From positions 1-64,000 of the forward strand of contig JAHQIW010006045.1 of the NCBI GenBank assembly GCA_019055375.1: 64,000 nt of DNA. The letters run 5' to 3'. A program made the position numbers and the translations under genes. Positions 10,727-21,796 of this stretch are shown piece after piece; the stretch's first letter is position 1; every line of letters starts with the position of its first letter. The stretch comes from Parelaphostrongylus tenuis. Its lineage: Eukaryota; Nematoda; Chromadorea; Rhabditida; Metastrongylidae. The notes beneath the pieces were generated by a model. That model saw only the letters and a list, made by a program, of their open reading frames with translations, had not been told where the DNA came from and searched no databases.

Positions 10727-12700
10727 CGCTCTGTTCATCCCACTTTGCACAACATTCTCGACCAGTTTGCCATAATGATGTTTGTGGTCTATATAGATTT
10801 TTTCTCATTAAACAAAACTTCTACAAGAGGAAGCTGTTCAAAAAAGAGAGAGTCCCCTGAAAGTGTCCGCCGTTAACGGCAGCAACAACCATAGATTTGT
10901 CACACGGTCATTTTCGTGACGGTCGCCGCTTTCATCTCACCTATTCCGGTCACTGTGTTGCCTAATGATAATGCACATATCGACCATGCTGCCTTCTGCA
11001 AGAACACATGTGTCTTGAAATTACTTCTTGTTTCTGTTACTATAGAAACTAAAAAAAGCTTTTAAGAAAGTCCCGAGTATTGATTCTATTTTATTCTCTA
11101 AAATCCTCTAAACCATCACTTGTCACTTCGAATACTATATCGGTCCTAGAAGGAAGATTTTGAAAACTTCTTTATAAAAAGCCATCAATTGCAGAAACTC
11201 TGATTCTAGTGCCATTGGTGATAGCTTTTCCCCCATGCTCTAGGGCATTTTCCATTAGTTATCTAGAAACCCATCTGAATTTGGAGTCTATCTAAATCGT
11301 GAAGTCAACAAGATGAACAACCTAGCTCCAGAGTTAAGTAGAAGGAAACGAGCGGCTGGAAGAACATTCAAGAGCATTTGAGAACGTAGTTAAGAGGACA
11401 AAGAACATTCCAACTTAGTGCCCACCTATTCAACTCAACGCTTCTCCCTCCCTAACGTATGCAACAAAGCCCTGTTCACTACGTAATCAGGATGAAAGAT
11501 CCTCTTGGAGTTATTGAAGCGCGTAGTCGAAGAGTCGATGTTAGTAGTACTCTTCGTATCTCCAAATGAAGGAAGAGATCCGAAGTTCGACCTGTTTCAA
11601 CGACCGAAGATCAAGCATGCCGTTCCTACGCGTTAAGCCATTAGATACATAAAATGAGCCGGGCACGTCATGGCCCTCTAATGGTAACCGATGGACGATA
11701 AGCGTTCCCGACCGAATTTCTTGAAATATCAAGCGCTCTACAGAAGACCATCGACTTTGATGGTCTGACTTCTTCACGAAAAGCCTAGAAAAAGATATGA
11801 TACTCAACGAATCTCTAGAGCGCGGAGAAGCCATTGGGCTACTCCTTCACAAGATAGGAAAAAGGGAAGTGCTGCTGATACACACTTGGGGTACTTGACG
11901 ACCAACGGGACGGCAGATGATAGAAGTTATCTACAAACTGTTTGAATAATTTGGAGATTATCGAACAAAATTGTGCTTTTCCAATGTTTTCTATTTCACT
12001 GCTTAAAATAATCCAATTGAACGTTCAATATGAATACCCACGCATTTCCGCCGTTGGAATAAGAGCAACTTTCTGGCATTGCAGCGAGAACATCAAAGAC
12101 CTGTAGAGCACAGTTTGTGATGAACTGATGTGTGCGCTCCATGGTGTTTACAATCAAATTATGTGAAGCTATGCAAATCATGCTGACACTGGAAGGCTAA
12201 TTTCGCCAGAAATTGGAGACCATCTATTCCTTTCCAGAATTTGCGAAAAGGACACAAACATGTGAAATTCACGCGTTTACATGCTCATTGTTTGCCAGAA
12301 GGCGTTGTACAAGCGCCTGAGCTCCATCCTTGTTAGTTGAAATCCCATAAACCTTGGGCAGAAACCATGGGCGCAGTGCAAGCCACTGCGACAGGCAAAG
12401 TGAAGCCGTTCACGGCGAAAGTCTAAGCGTTCACAACAACAATTTTTGTAGCCTTTGAAGTGAATGATTAAGCACTGAATCATTATGCTAACCTATGTTT
12501 TGCCCTATTTTTTCATTTTTATTTCGGATTACTGTGCCAGAAATGATCACTCCGATTGGAGGTACATAAGTTACCACCTAAGATTGAAAATATGTGAATA
12601 ATATAGCCAAATTCTGTTTATTACTTTGCCCTAAAGGCACCACTGCACAACCAACGCTGTCGAGATTTTGAGAAGCATCAAATCATAAAGATGGAGGTCG
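10727..12700 (-). pseudogene. GCGVMPAGQ-family secreted protein, paralog 1 (decayed)
   Basis: Remnants of all five family exons occur in the right order on the minus strand. Exon 1 (about 12622-12700) still shows a STA...GCAVVPLGQ version of the signal-peptide end, with a one-base insertion. Exon 2 (about 12289-12430) gives VNGFTLPVAVACTAPMVSAQ and then loses frame. Exon 3 (about 12010-12100) begins VFDVLAAMPE and shifts. Exon 4 (about 10850-10990) has CII followed by a shift into GNTVTG, and exon 5 (about 10727-10795) reads TTNIIMANWSRML and then stops. The exon 2 donor is AT instead of GT, as in paralog 2. It is almost certainly dead. An RTE fragment sits in its long third intron. Confidence 0.75.
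11270..11925 (+). mobile_element. RTE retrotransposon fragment, old
   Basis: Translations in changing frames match the RTE C-terminal half (YLGREINMMN-like, then ELSRRKRAA-like, SIEDVVKRTKN-like and the DDQRD-like 3' end). Many indels and substitutions separate it from the 5-8 kb copy. It is inserted in plus orientation inside the third intron of paralog 1. Confidence 0.8.
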
Positions 12701-12999
12701 AAAGTCTTTCCGTGTTCATTTTAGCCCCTAAAACTAAGCAAGAGTTATAGACTTCATGAAACTGTTCACTTTTTACATTATGTCGTTCACAAGGCAGCAA
12801 CGTACTCAGCATTCATACGCGAACGGGGTCGTTTTTTTTTGTTAACTACAAAAAATCTTCCGAAAGAAGTTTTATGACAAATCTGCTATTTTGAAACACA
12901 CCGAATTCGGCTAGTGAGAAGTCCTGGGTTCTTTTTTTATTAGAAGGTTCAGGGTGGAAGAACAATCCCGTTCGTTGGGCAAAAACATTTCACAAGGGT

Positions 13000-13440
13000 G
13001 TTAGTAATCACTCGAAAGCCTAAATTTCTGACTAGCGCAATAACTGTCCGGTCCTTTCAAGGAGAACCCTTTCATAACGCAGTGAAATTAAAAATAAAAT
13101 TATATTTCACATCAACCGCGTAATTCAACATTTTACACGAAAAGCACATGAACGTGTAGAGAAAATGTCAAGATGCTACTTTTAATATGGAGTTTTTCCA
13201 AAGCTGGGAATAATTCTCAATCAGACAACAAAAATCGGACTTCATTTAGGGGCCATCGATCGTTGATCACGCCGACTCCCCGTCTCCCCAATCCGCAGCT
13301 TGTCCAAAGTACACTTGCTTCGCGCATATGAATCAATCTCATTTTCCATGCTACACTGCGTATAAACGGTCTTTTCAGAAAATAAGGAAAACCTTTGAAT
13401 ACTTAAATCTTACGCTATCCAATGATTAGTGATAGTTCAA
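13000..13440. repeat. Inverted copy of the 910-1500 dispersed repeat
   Basis: The segment is the approximate reverse complement of 960-1450, sharing CGAAAAGCACATGAACGTG and the AAACGGTCTTTTCAGAAAAT stretch. It has no coding potential I can support. Confidence 0.5.
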
Positions 13441-14269
13441 AGAAAGAGTTTTGTATTGAGTGAAAAGTGTGTGTATAAAACACAAATGTTTTCCCTTTAG
13501 ATGCGTTGTAATAAATAATTCTTCAAAGTCGGCTTGGTACCGCACTGGTCAGAAATTTAACCTTTAAAAAAATGGCTAACACTCTTATGTAAAAATCTTC
13601 TACAAAAAGAGAAATCATTTCTTCAAATGCTTTTCTAACGGAGAAGTTCCAAGTCTTGCAGAGCACATCTAAATGAAACGAAGCACTTTCAGAAGGCATT
13701 CTGTTCAGAGATATGATCAGATGTTTTGGAACGCAGTCCTGAGTTTTAGCAAGGTTTTCGTATAGCTCTGAAAGAGCGAAAAGATGTTGTTTCATCCTCA
13801 GAGTTTCCTTCTCATATCAGAGCTAAACATGGACTAAAGCATATGAGCATGCAGAGATAATCATAAGGTATCAGAGTAGCACCAAAAAACCTGAAATCAT
13901 TCTCAAACGGAAGAGAAAAAAAATTCAGCTGCGCTACCTGTCAAGTGCCGTCTTGACCGGGTTAATTGACCCGAATTCATGACTAATGCCTAAGGCGTAA
14001 TTGACGTCGTGTGGTTCATCTTCTGCATCTTTGTGGCTGCGAGTTTTTTTCACCTGGGCTGATTATCCTCTTATTGGCGCCCCCTGAAATGTGTGGACTA
14101 ATCACGAAATGTCGTAGCCGTTCCGACAATCTGTCTTGTTCGAGGAATCTCCAAATTATCCGGAAGCCGTTAAGGATCCGATTTGTAAGTGCTTCAATGT
14201 GCATTCAAGCAGTCTAGAGTTGTTGAAATCATTACTTAGATAGTTTGTTCCAAACTCTTTTTTTTTTTG

Positions 14270-15310
14270 GATGTCATCTGTTATGAAAATAATTCCAGAT
14301 CTGTCCATCATTCACAAACGCTCAGAGAATCTTGAATATCACCACATAAAAGATTTTTACTACGGACATGTCATGGGTATTTGAAGATGCAAAATTGTTC
14401 TACTCTTTAGTAGGATTTTACTTTAGAACAATGAAAAGTAGAGAGATCATTCTCTTGTCAAGTATTTTAGCTCCTTTCCAGGCGAGTGATACCTTCTAAT
14501 TAAATGCGCCGAAACTCTAAGAAAGGTCTTCCAATATAGGCTAACTGAAGTTCAAACCAAAATTGATGCCCGTATCAATGAAAGCAAAGTTAGTGCTAAT
14601 AGTTTCTTTTGTTATATCATTGAAAATGCCGCTAATTTGGTTCTTTGGCTCCGAACATTTTTTTTCTGTTTGCAATTATGAAGAGAATATCTATTGCTTG
14701 CAAAGCACTAGGAATGAGTTTATCACATCGAGTTAACTGTTGATTTCAGTTTGAATGGACGATTGTACTATTTTCCTTTTTGGGACCGTGGACCTACGGC
14801 CTCTGCATCTGTAACTGGCAATTGCGTGCAGTCTGCTCCACCTCTTCTGTATTTCTACATCCCAGCGTGCTGCTCGAACAATAGTACGCTTTCTACGTCT
14901 AACATCGGCACTCTGGAGCCTAGAGATGGAGAAGGAGTGGAGCAGATCGTCAAGAGTTGTCAATTGTGGATTTGGAGGCCGTTGATCCATGGTTCCGAAA
15001 AGTTAAGCGGTGCTAAAACATTACTGTGTGCTCAATATTACGATGCTACGATTAAAAGCAAAGAGGATTTATGAAGAACCGTGTTAGTAAATCTACTAAA
15101 GGAATTGGGCGATGATTTCAGAGTAGTGCGTTAACACTTTTTTCTAACGAGATGTCTCCGAATCTTTGAAAAATCAGCAGTATGGTCACTATTATAGAAG
15201 AAGAAGGTGGTTCTTTTTTACAATTTGAACGGCCGACAGCTCATTGGACAGTAACACCAATCAACTGATTGACGTTAATCTGTACGAACAATGTACCAAC
15301 AAAAGTACAC
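14270..15310. repeat. Diverged segmental repeat, copy 2
   Basis: Flanking blocks match 60-520 and 1545-1720. The central part (about 14740-15090) is not shared and holds two overlapping open frames on opposite strands (85 and 107 codons), neither of which I recognise. Confidence 0.5.
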
Positions 15311-15960
15311 TCTGCCCCGAACCACGAGTGAAAAACGTCGGAGCAAAAACCCTCGAGGCTTCATAGATAAGTTTCAAAATGTGGGGGCGAAAAGGAAGAG
15401 ATTCTGAACATAGCAAACCATGTGACATCCCATCTCACATTGATCTCTTAGTCTGGGTAGCAACATGCATTATTACGTACCAGCTGACACGTTTATTCGA
15501 CGGAGGGGGTTCGAAAATCATCCGGCACAAAGAGGCATAAGCATGTGATGTTTATGCTTTATAGGTAGGTGCAAGAGAGATCGCACTCCCAGGCCGTGAT
15601 GAAACCACAATTGCATTTGTAATTTGCTTTAAATAGCGATAATTATAGAGTGTTTGACGTTGAGCTGATCTAGAACATTTTGTCTAGTTGTGATAGAATC
15701 ATCTTCGACGATTTCTTTTTTCATGACTTCTTATGTAGTTCGTTAAAAAGTTAACGCGATTTATGGTCGAATGCATCTTTCTTAGGGCTCTTAAATACCA
15801 CACATTAGGTTTCTCAATATCACACATTAGGCTTGTTAGCAATTCGTGGGAGATGTTTTGTTGACCTTCGAGTTGTCTCTACTGCTTTGTCATCTATTAG
15901 ACAAAATTGTTCTCTCAGAAATTCAATATTCATTCGCAAGCTTGAATTTTTGGCTGGTGA
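15310..15960. other. No gene seen
   Basis: Nothing recognisable apart from AT-rich sequence leading into the hammerhead-bearing repeat. Confidence 0.4.
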
Positions 15961-15962
15961 AC

Positions 15963-16313
15963 TTTGAGCGTGGTCTTAATAAAGCACTAGAAGGATAGGT
16001 ATAATATGATAAAAATACCAGCTAACTAGCAATCGAGTGCGAAAACACTCTGTGTTAGGTGAATGCTTCCACCTGACATAAAGTGTAAAGCGTACGTCGT
16101 CGACAACTATATATAAGGAGTGTGACGCTCCCGAGAGAACTGACTATAAAAAGATCGACAGACGACGGGTTCTGTCCGGCTGATGAGTCTGTAAGGAGGA
16201 AACACGTGTCTCGGGCTGTACAAGAGCCCTTACCAGACCACATGACATGTTGGCTCAAATAATAATGAAAGGATCTATTGAATTTTGAGCGTGGTCTTAA
16301 TAAAGCACTAGAA
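15963..16313 (+). repeat. Hammerhead-bearing repeat unit (321-bp period)
   Basis: A 30-base sequence beginning TTTGAGCGTGGTCTTAATAA is present identically at 15963-15992 and 16284-16313. The unit between them contains one hammerhead ribozyme (16167-16229). Sequence after the second copy resembles the start of the first unit (AATCG..TGCG.AAACAC) but lacks a ribozyme. A unit of a few hundred bases with one hammerhead and terminal direct repeats is the layout reported for retrozymes and for Penelope-type terminal repeats. Related sequence occurs at 44.88-44.96 and 51.26-51.36 kb. Confidence 0.6.
16167..16229 (+). ncRNA. Type I hammerhead self-cleaving ribozyme (one stem II mismatch)
   Basis: The core CTGATGA (16180-16186) and GAAA (16199-16202) are exact. 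Stem I has an outer helix of seven pairs (167-173 with 223-229), a six-base bulge (217-222) and an inner helix of six pairs (174-179 with 211-216; last three digits of coordinates). Stem II is TCT/GGA closed by the GNRA loop GTAA, but the conserved 10.1-11.1 pair is G·G (187/198). Stem III is two pairs (202-209, 203-208) around ACGT. The predicted cut is after C16210 in GTC. Short stem III type I hammerheads are known from retrozymes, schistosome satellites and Penelope-like elements. The mismatch suggests weak or lost activity. Confidence 0.8.
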
Positions 16314-16639
16314 TGAAAGGTAGTAACTAATACTCAAATATACTTTAATCGTCTGCGTAAACACGCGCCCTAACAGAGCGTACCTAAGAGAGTCCTGAGA
16401 CGTCAACGCCCTTTAACGTATCGAATGACTCTACATTACAAGCCATCCGCCAGGTCCTCATATAAGACCTAGGAGCAATAAACATGTAAGTCTTGTCGAT
16501 TCAGCAGCTCATGGTTCTTCTAAAGAATGCTCAAACTGCTCATTCTTTAGAAGTTCCAGAAATTATGTCGTACATAAGATAGAGCTGGTAATGGGTCAGC
16601 GACTGGCAGCGGTTCTTACTATTGGCTTCATGTCTAAAG

Positions 16640-17285
16640 TGGAAGCTTCAGTAATTAGTCTGCGGCCAACACCCTTCTGTAGACGCACTGTTGATTGATG
16701 CCTGTGTTAGCTGTTTCACACAAGAGATGGACAAATGTTTTGACATTGAACGATCAGTCAGAGTATATGAGATTCATCCGTGAGGCAACTAAAGACTACT
16801 GACTTTCTCACTTAACGTCCAAATGGGACTATCCGTGACCGGCTACATTACTAAGTGGTACCAAAAGCCAAGTAACATCCATTACCTCTCATCACACCTC
16901 TCACACACATAAAGGTGAATATAAAAAAAAATCCACATTCCTGTCTGTGCACTGGAAAAGTGCAGAAAACAGAATCCGTTGAAGCAATAGCTATCTCCAA
17001 TAACTATGAAAATGTACGGGGATAAGTGTAGAGAAGGTAACGTGCTCCGAAACGATATTTTCACCGAAAATAAAGTCCCTAATGCGCCACCCTCCTTTTC
17101 AAGCAAAATACGTGCAGCTGTTAGAGTTGCTTGAGAACAACAGACTTGGATGAAGTGGTTGCGATTATTGAAATGTCACCGAATAATCTTGAGCTTCATC
17201 GAGTCCGCAGTCGCTTGTGCGATTGTCTATGTACAACAAAAAGTGCATAATTTGCCCTATCGGAAAACAGATTACATGGGTCGCC
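16640..17285. other. No gene seen
   Basis: Only short unsupported open frames, with no repeat match found by eye. Confidence 0.4.
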
Positions 17286-17289
17286 TGTT

Positions 17290-19615
17290 AACTATTGTCC
17301 CGTTCATCGTTGAGTGACTCGAGAGGGTACCAGGAACACTTCCGTTTTTCCCTATTGCGTGCAAGAGTACTCCGGTGGGTCCTACTTGCTCAAGTGAGTG
17401 CTGAGCATCATATCGTTTGCAATACTTTTCGTGAAGAAATTAGACCAATGGGCCGGTAGCCTTCTTGTAGAGCGCTTGATATGAGGAATTCAGTCGGTAA
17501 CAGCTCTCGTCCATCGGTTGTCGTTGAAGTGCATCACGTGCCCGGCCTACCTTATTTTCGATATCCTGGAGTGTAAAATGGCGTGATTGATTTTTCGGTC
17601 GTTGACGTAGGTCGGAACCTTGGATCTTTTCTCTAATTTGCGAGATACGGGATACTCTTAGCATCGACCTTTCGACTACGCGTTCAAAAACGCCGGAATG
17701 ATCTTTTATCCCACTTATGTAGTGACCAGGTTTGTGCTGCATATGTTAAGGCAGGGATAGTCGTCGAATCGAATGGTGGGCACGGAGTTGGATGTTCTTT
17801 GTTCTATTTACCACATCTTCGATGCTCTCAAATGTTCCATATGCCGCTCGTTTCCTCCTGCACGACTCTAAAGCTATGTCGGTCATCATGTTGATTTCAC
17901 GACCTGGAATAAAAGCAATTGTAGCACTTGAAAATTTTCGTTCCCTTGAGCCTGAATCGGGCATTCAAAAACCCATCCGTTCCTCATGAACATCGATTCC
18001 GTCAAATTTAGTTGAAGCCTAATCTTCCACAGGGGTTATCGAAAGCGTTCAACATTCGCTCCGTTGGGTGATGCTTGGTGTTATGAGGGCGATATCATCA
18101 GTAAAACAAAGATGGCTCAATTGCCGATCGTCAATTTTCACTCCCATGCCGTCCCATTTTAATGTTTGCATGACGTTTTGGGGGTACCAGCTAATAAATT
18201 TTTCAAAATTATATCGCCTTGTCTACTCCATTTCTTACGTCGATGGTGATACTGTTGTAAAATGAAGAGATTTCAGTCGCGAAATTCTTATAAAGCTTAC
18301 AAAGGATTATTATGTACGAAGTAGGGACGCTCTGGTTATCCAGAGCCTTTATAACCGCATCTGTTTCCACGGAATCAAGGGCTTTCTTCAGATTGATCAA
18401 AGTGAGACAGAGTGCTTGTTTATACTCTCGTGAAACTTTAGTGAGTCTTGTAATCGCGTGGATGTGGTCTGTGGTACTAAATCCTTTTCGGAACCCTGAT
18501 TGTTCACAGGGCTGTCCTTCGTCCAGTGTTCTGTCAATGCTGTTTAAGATGACTCTAGTGAAGCGTTTATAGACAACGGACAGCAGAAGATTAGACGATA
18601 ATTGCCTATGTCGTGAAAGTCCCCCTTTCTGAACAGCGACAAGGTCTTGCTGGCTTTCCATTGAATGGGAACCTTGCATTCTGACAGGAAGCGAGTAAAG
18701 AGTCGCGCCAGGGTGTCGATGAGAGCTGGCGGTAGATTCTTCAGGTGTTGTGGTCTAATCCTGTCTGGATCGGGTGTTGGTCTGTTCTTCGCCGACAATA
18801 TAGCATGTCGTATTTCGGAAGAGAGAACCGGTGGAACGACATATTCATCCTCTTTTAATTTTATTACGGTAAGAGGACATAGCTAACGAAGAGATCCGAG
18901 TAGTACTGGTGGGTGATTTACTCCATTGCCCTTCTGGAAGCTGTAAGTGCACCGTCAGGTCATCGGAGTGCAAACATCTTGGTCTTATAATTGGCGAAGC
19001 CTCACTGGGCCTTGCAAATGCTCTTCCCAGCTTCTGCAGCTTCTGCCATAGCTGCTGCTCCCTCTCTAAGATCTTCTCTTATCGCCTTTTTGCAGCGTTT
19101 CGCAAGAACGGTCGTAAGGCTTCCGTTTCCTGTAGCTCGTGCGATTCCACCTTAACGTATCAGCTCGAGTGTCTGCGGAGACAGGCGTCTATTCGTGACT
19201 TTCGGTCGTATTCTTCGCCGTTGCTGTCGACAGTGGTATCTTCCCCAAGCCGACTGATGAGTTGGAAACATTCCAGTTTATGGTAGCTCTAGGACTTTGT
19301 TGTTTGAATTTAGCGGCTGTCTTTAATTTTTGCGAAAAACGGAACGTTGCGCAAAAGAGGCGATGTTCTGCTCCAATGTAAACCTAAAAACAGCAGCGAC
19401 ATCGGTCAGGCAAAACATTCGATTTACTAAGACGAGGTCTATTTCGTCATGGTACTCCCCATTGGGAGACTCCCACGTCCATCGCTGAGAGTAAGGCTTT
19501 TGGAATTGTCAGTTAAAATAGATGGCTTGGATCGTCATGATAAACTTAGATAGCCTCTCACCCTGTTCGTTCCATTATAGTCCGTGGCTCCCATTGTGAT
19601 GTTCTTCAGTTCGCT
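17290..19615 (-). mobile_element. RTE retrotransposon, older 5'-truncated copy
   Basis: This copy is collinear with the 5-8 kb element from the C-terminal tail to the middle of the endonuclease (the region of the ERHIGTHG motif). Its frame is broken into at least four pieces, for example 18209-18679 (DEGQPCEQSGFRKGFSTTDH, FRKGFSTTDHIHAITRLTKV) and 18544-18798 (PDPDRIRPQHLKNLPP). The FADD active-site region is damaged, and about 50 bases are missing near 19205 relative to the younger copy. The 3' ACAGGTGAT tail is not preserved. Divergence is clearly higher than between the 5-kb and 48-kb copies, so it marks an earlier wave. Confidence 0.9.
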
Positions 19616-20354
19616 CATTACATAAGTAAGGGTACAATTTACTCCGTCTTTTGAAAAGCATGCGGCGACATTGGCGAAGCCGGCAAGTCATAGAATGCCC
19701 GCTCAATAGAAAAATGAGACGGCAAACGTAATTGTGAACCAAATACCCTACTAGGCACGCACAGGACACAGACACATAAAGGGGAAGACTTTGAACTAGA
19801 AGTACAATGTACTCGCACAAGAACATAAGACTTCAGTGTGCCAAGTCCTTGAGGCGTTTTGAATACATACCAAAAATCCGAGTATGAGTAGTAAAGATGA
19901 GTGCTTCTTAATCACGCATGATTTTGCACCATACCTTATCTCGATTTGTACGGATCTGAGCCAGGCACCACCGTTCGCCCACGTAAGACTCAATGCGGCT
20001 GGTCTGCATATTTAGAGTACATAGAAGTAAAACTAAGGAGTATAGGAGTACAACTAAGCAACAAAACAATGAGTTAAATAAAAATGATTGCTTTGCGATC
20101 TAAAACTTTATTTTTTTTTCTTACAGCTTTGATTATGAAAATGTCTGATTGAGTCGATACACCTCAATATGACTCTTTCCGGCTCTGAAGAAAGCAGGAC
20201 TGCTGAAACATAAATAGCCACTGATACAAACTCCATTGTACTATTTTCTACAAAATAAACGTGTATTGACAACCTCGCGCTTGCTGAACACAGGTAGATC
20301 ACGAAATTATCAAATGTTGTGGTTAGTCGATAGTCGGTCTTGGAAATAGTCAAA

Positions 20355-21400
20355 AGCAATAAAAATCACTTAACAACATTCTTCAAAGTACGCCATCCGC
20401 CTGAACATATTTCCGCTCCCCATTTCTGGCCACGGTCAATACCGTCGGCAAAAACTGGGTTTTTTTCAAAAGTCAGCCTCCTTGGAATTGATGGCTGTCA
20501 TCAGGCCGACGAGAAACTCCCCACGTCCACATCGATTCGAGCTAAAGTCTATGCTCAACATTTTTTGGGCTCGGACCAAACCAATAAGTGAGACTTTTCC
20601 GAAGAGAGATAAATGCCAAGCGCTAATATGGAACACCTGGCCCGCTGCAATGGTGCTCTGCTACGTCGACGCCGCCGCAATTTCATCCTGCTTCAAGACA
20701 ACGGAAGGCTGCTCATCATCAAATTGTTAAAGAGGAAATTGATAAAATTTGGTTAGGAGCTGCTTTATGGTCCAGTTGGGCAGCACTTCATATGTGCCAT
20801 ATCAGGCCTCATAAAGTACTCAAAGCATCTTATCTTGATACCAGATTATTAATATTCTTGAGAGAAGTCTATAAAAGCAATCGAATGATGAGATGTATTT
20901 TATCTTACCAGCCACAAGCTCGACTGTCGTTCACTGCAGTGTCGGGGGACTTTATAACCTGATTGCGGTGATTTTTCATACGATGTCAGGTCCTTCATAA
21001 GCAGTGGTATATAACCCGGCAAAGGACCGGCTGGGCCGAAACACACCGTACTACTGAGGAACTTGAAAAGGGGAAACAGGCACCTGTCCAGCACCTTTTA
21101 AATGCCATACCAGACCTCATTAAAAGCTCAGAACATGTTATTATGTCAGCTTGTTATTCGCCGTACAATCCTGACTTGTTGCTATTTGTCTATCACCTCC
21201 TCCGGGACTGGAGTGAGCAACCCGAGCAAAAAAAGTTCCTAGACGTCAATCAATTGCGTCGAGGATTGACAATTGCTTTGAATAAAAGGATGGCGAGTTC
21301 CATGACCGCGGTGTTGATTTGTCGTCTGAGAGATGGCAAAAATGTGTCACGTTTATGGCGCATACTTTGAATAGTTTTGTTATGCAGTTTTGAATACTTC
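20355..21400 (+). mobile_element. Mariner-like transposase relic with internal insertion
   Basis: Frame-hopping translation gives the mariner catalytic-core pattern. The first part (about 20480-20765) has NFILLQDNGRLLIIKLLKRK followed by LIKFGWEL, where active elements have LLQDNARPH...GWEVL. The second part (about 21140-21400) has CYSPYNPDLLLFVYHLLRDW, the family's YSPDLAPSDYHLF region, then LSSERWQKCV in another frame. The two halves are separated by about 370 bases absent from the family. Those bases include near-repeats of sequence at the break (GCCATATCAGGCCTCAT against GCCATACCAGACCTCAT). Frameshifts and the altered D-D-D region mean it is dead. Confidence 0.75.
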
Positions 21401-21722
21401 TGGTTGATAAATTTAGTGTTCTTTGCACTGGTGCCACACTTATGACAAGACATAATATTACTATGTATTATTGTGCAGTTTATTTTATATGGTTTATGTT
21501 CTCATCCTTGATGTCCTTCATAAACTAATTACGTTGTAATCAGCAGAGGAGGAACGATGAGTGCGTTTTCTCAAAATCAAGTAGACAGGGTTTTTCTAGT
21601 GGCTATTCATTCATAATTTTCGCAACTGTTTTTCTGAATTTCTCTTGATCCAAATCCATCACATTGTGGACTTTAATGTTATTTTCTGCAACACTCTCAG
21701 CAGTTGACATGTGATATGCCAG

Positions 21723-21728
21723 TTTATT
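21723..21728 (-). terminator. Poly(A) signal of paralog 2
   Basis: AATAAA on the minus strand, about 70 bases past the stop codon. The surrounding GCAGCAATAAACTGGCAT is conserved in paralog 3. Confidence 0.65.
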
Positions 21729-21796
21729 GCTGCTGCAAAGTATGACATATATCGGTTGATTGAAGATGTTTGCTCAGAATATGTCACAGTTCAGTT

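Noticed and set aside
16314..16640. Second hammerhead in the unit after 16284
   Set aside because: The direct repeat is present, but no CUGANGA/GAAA pair occurs in the following 320 bases.
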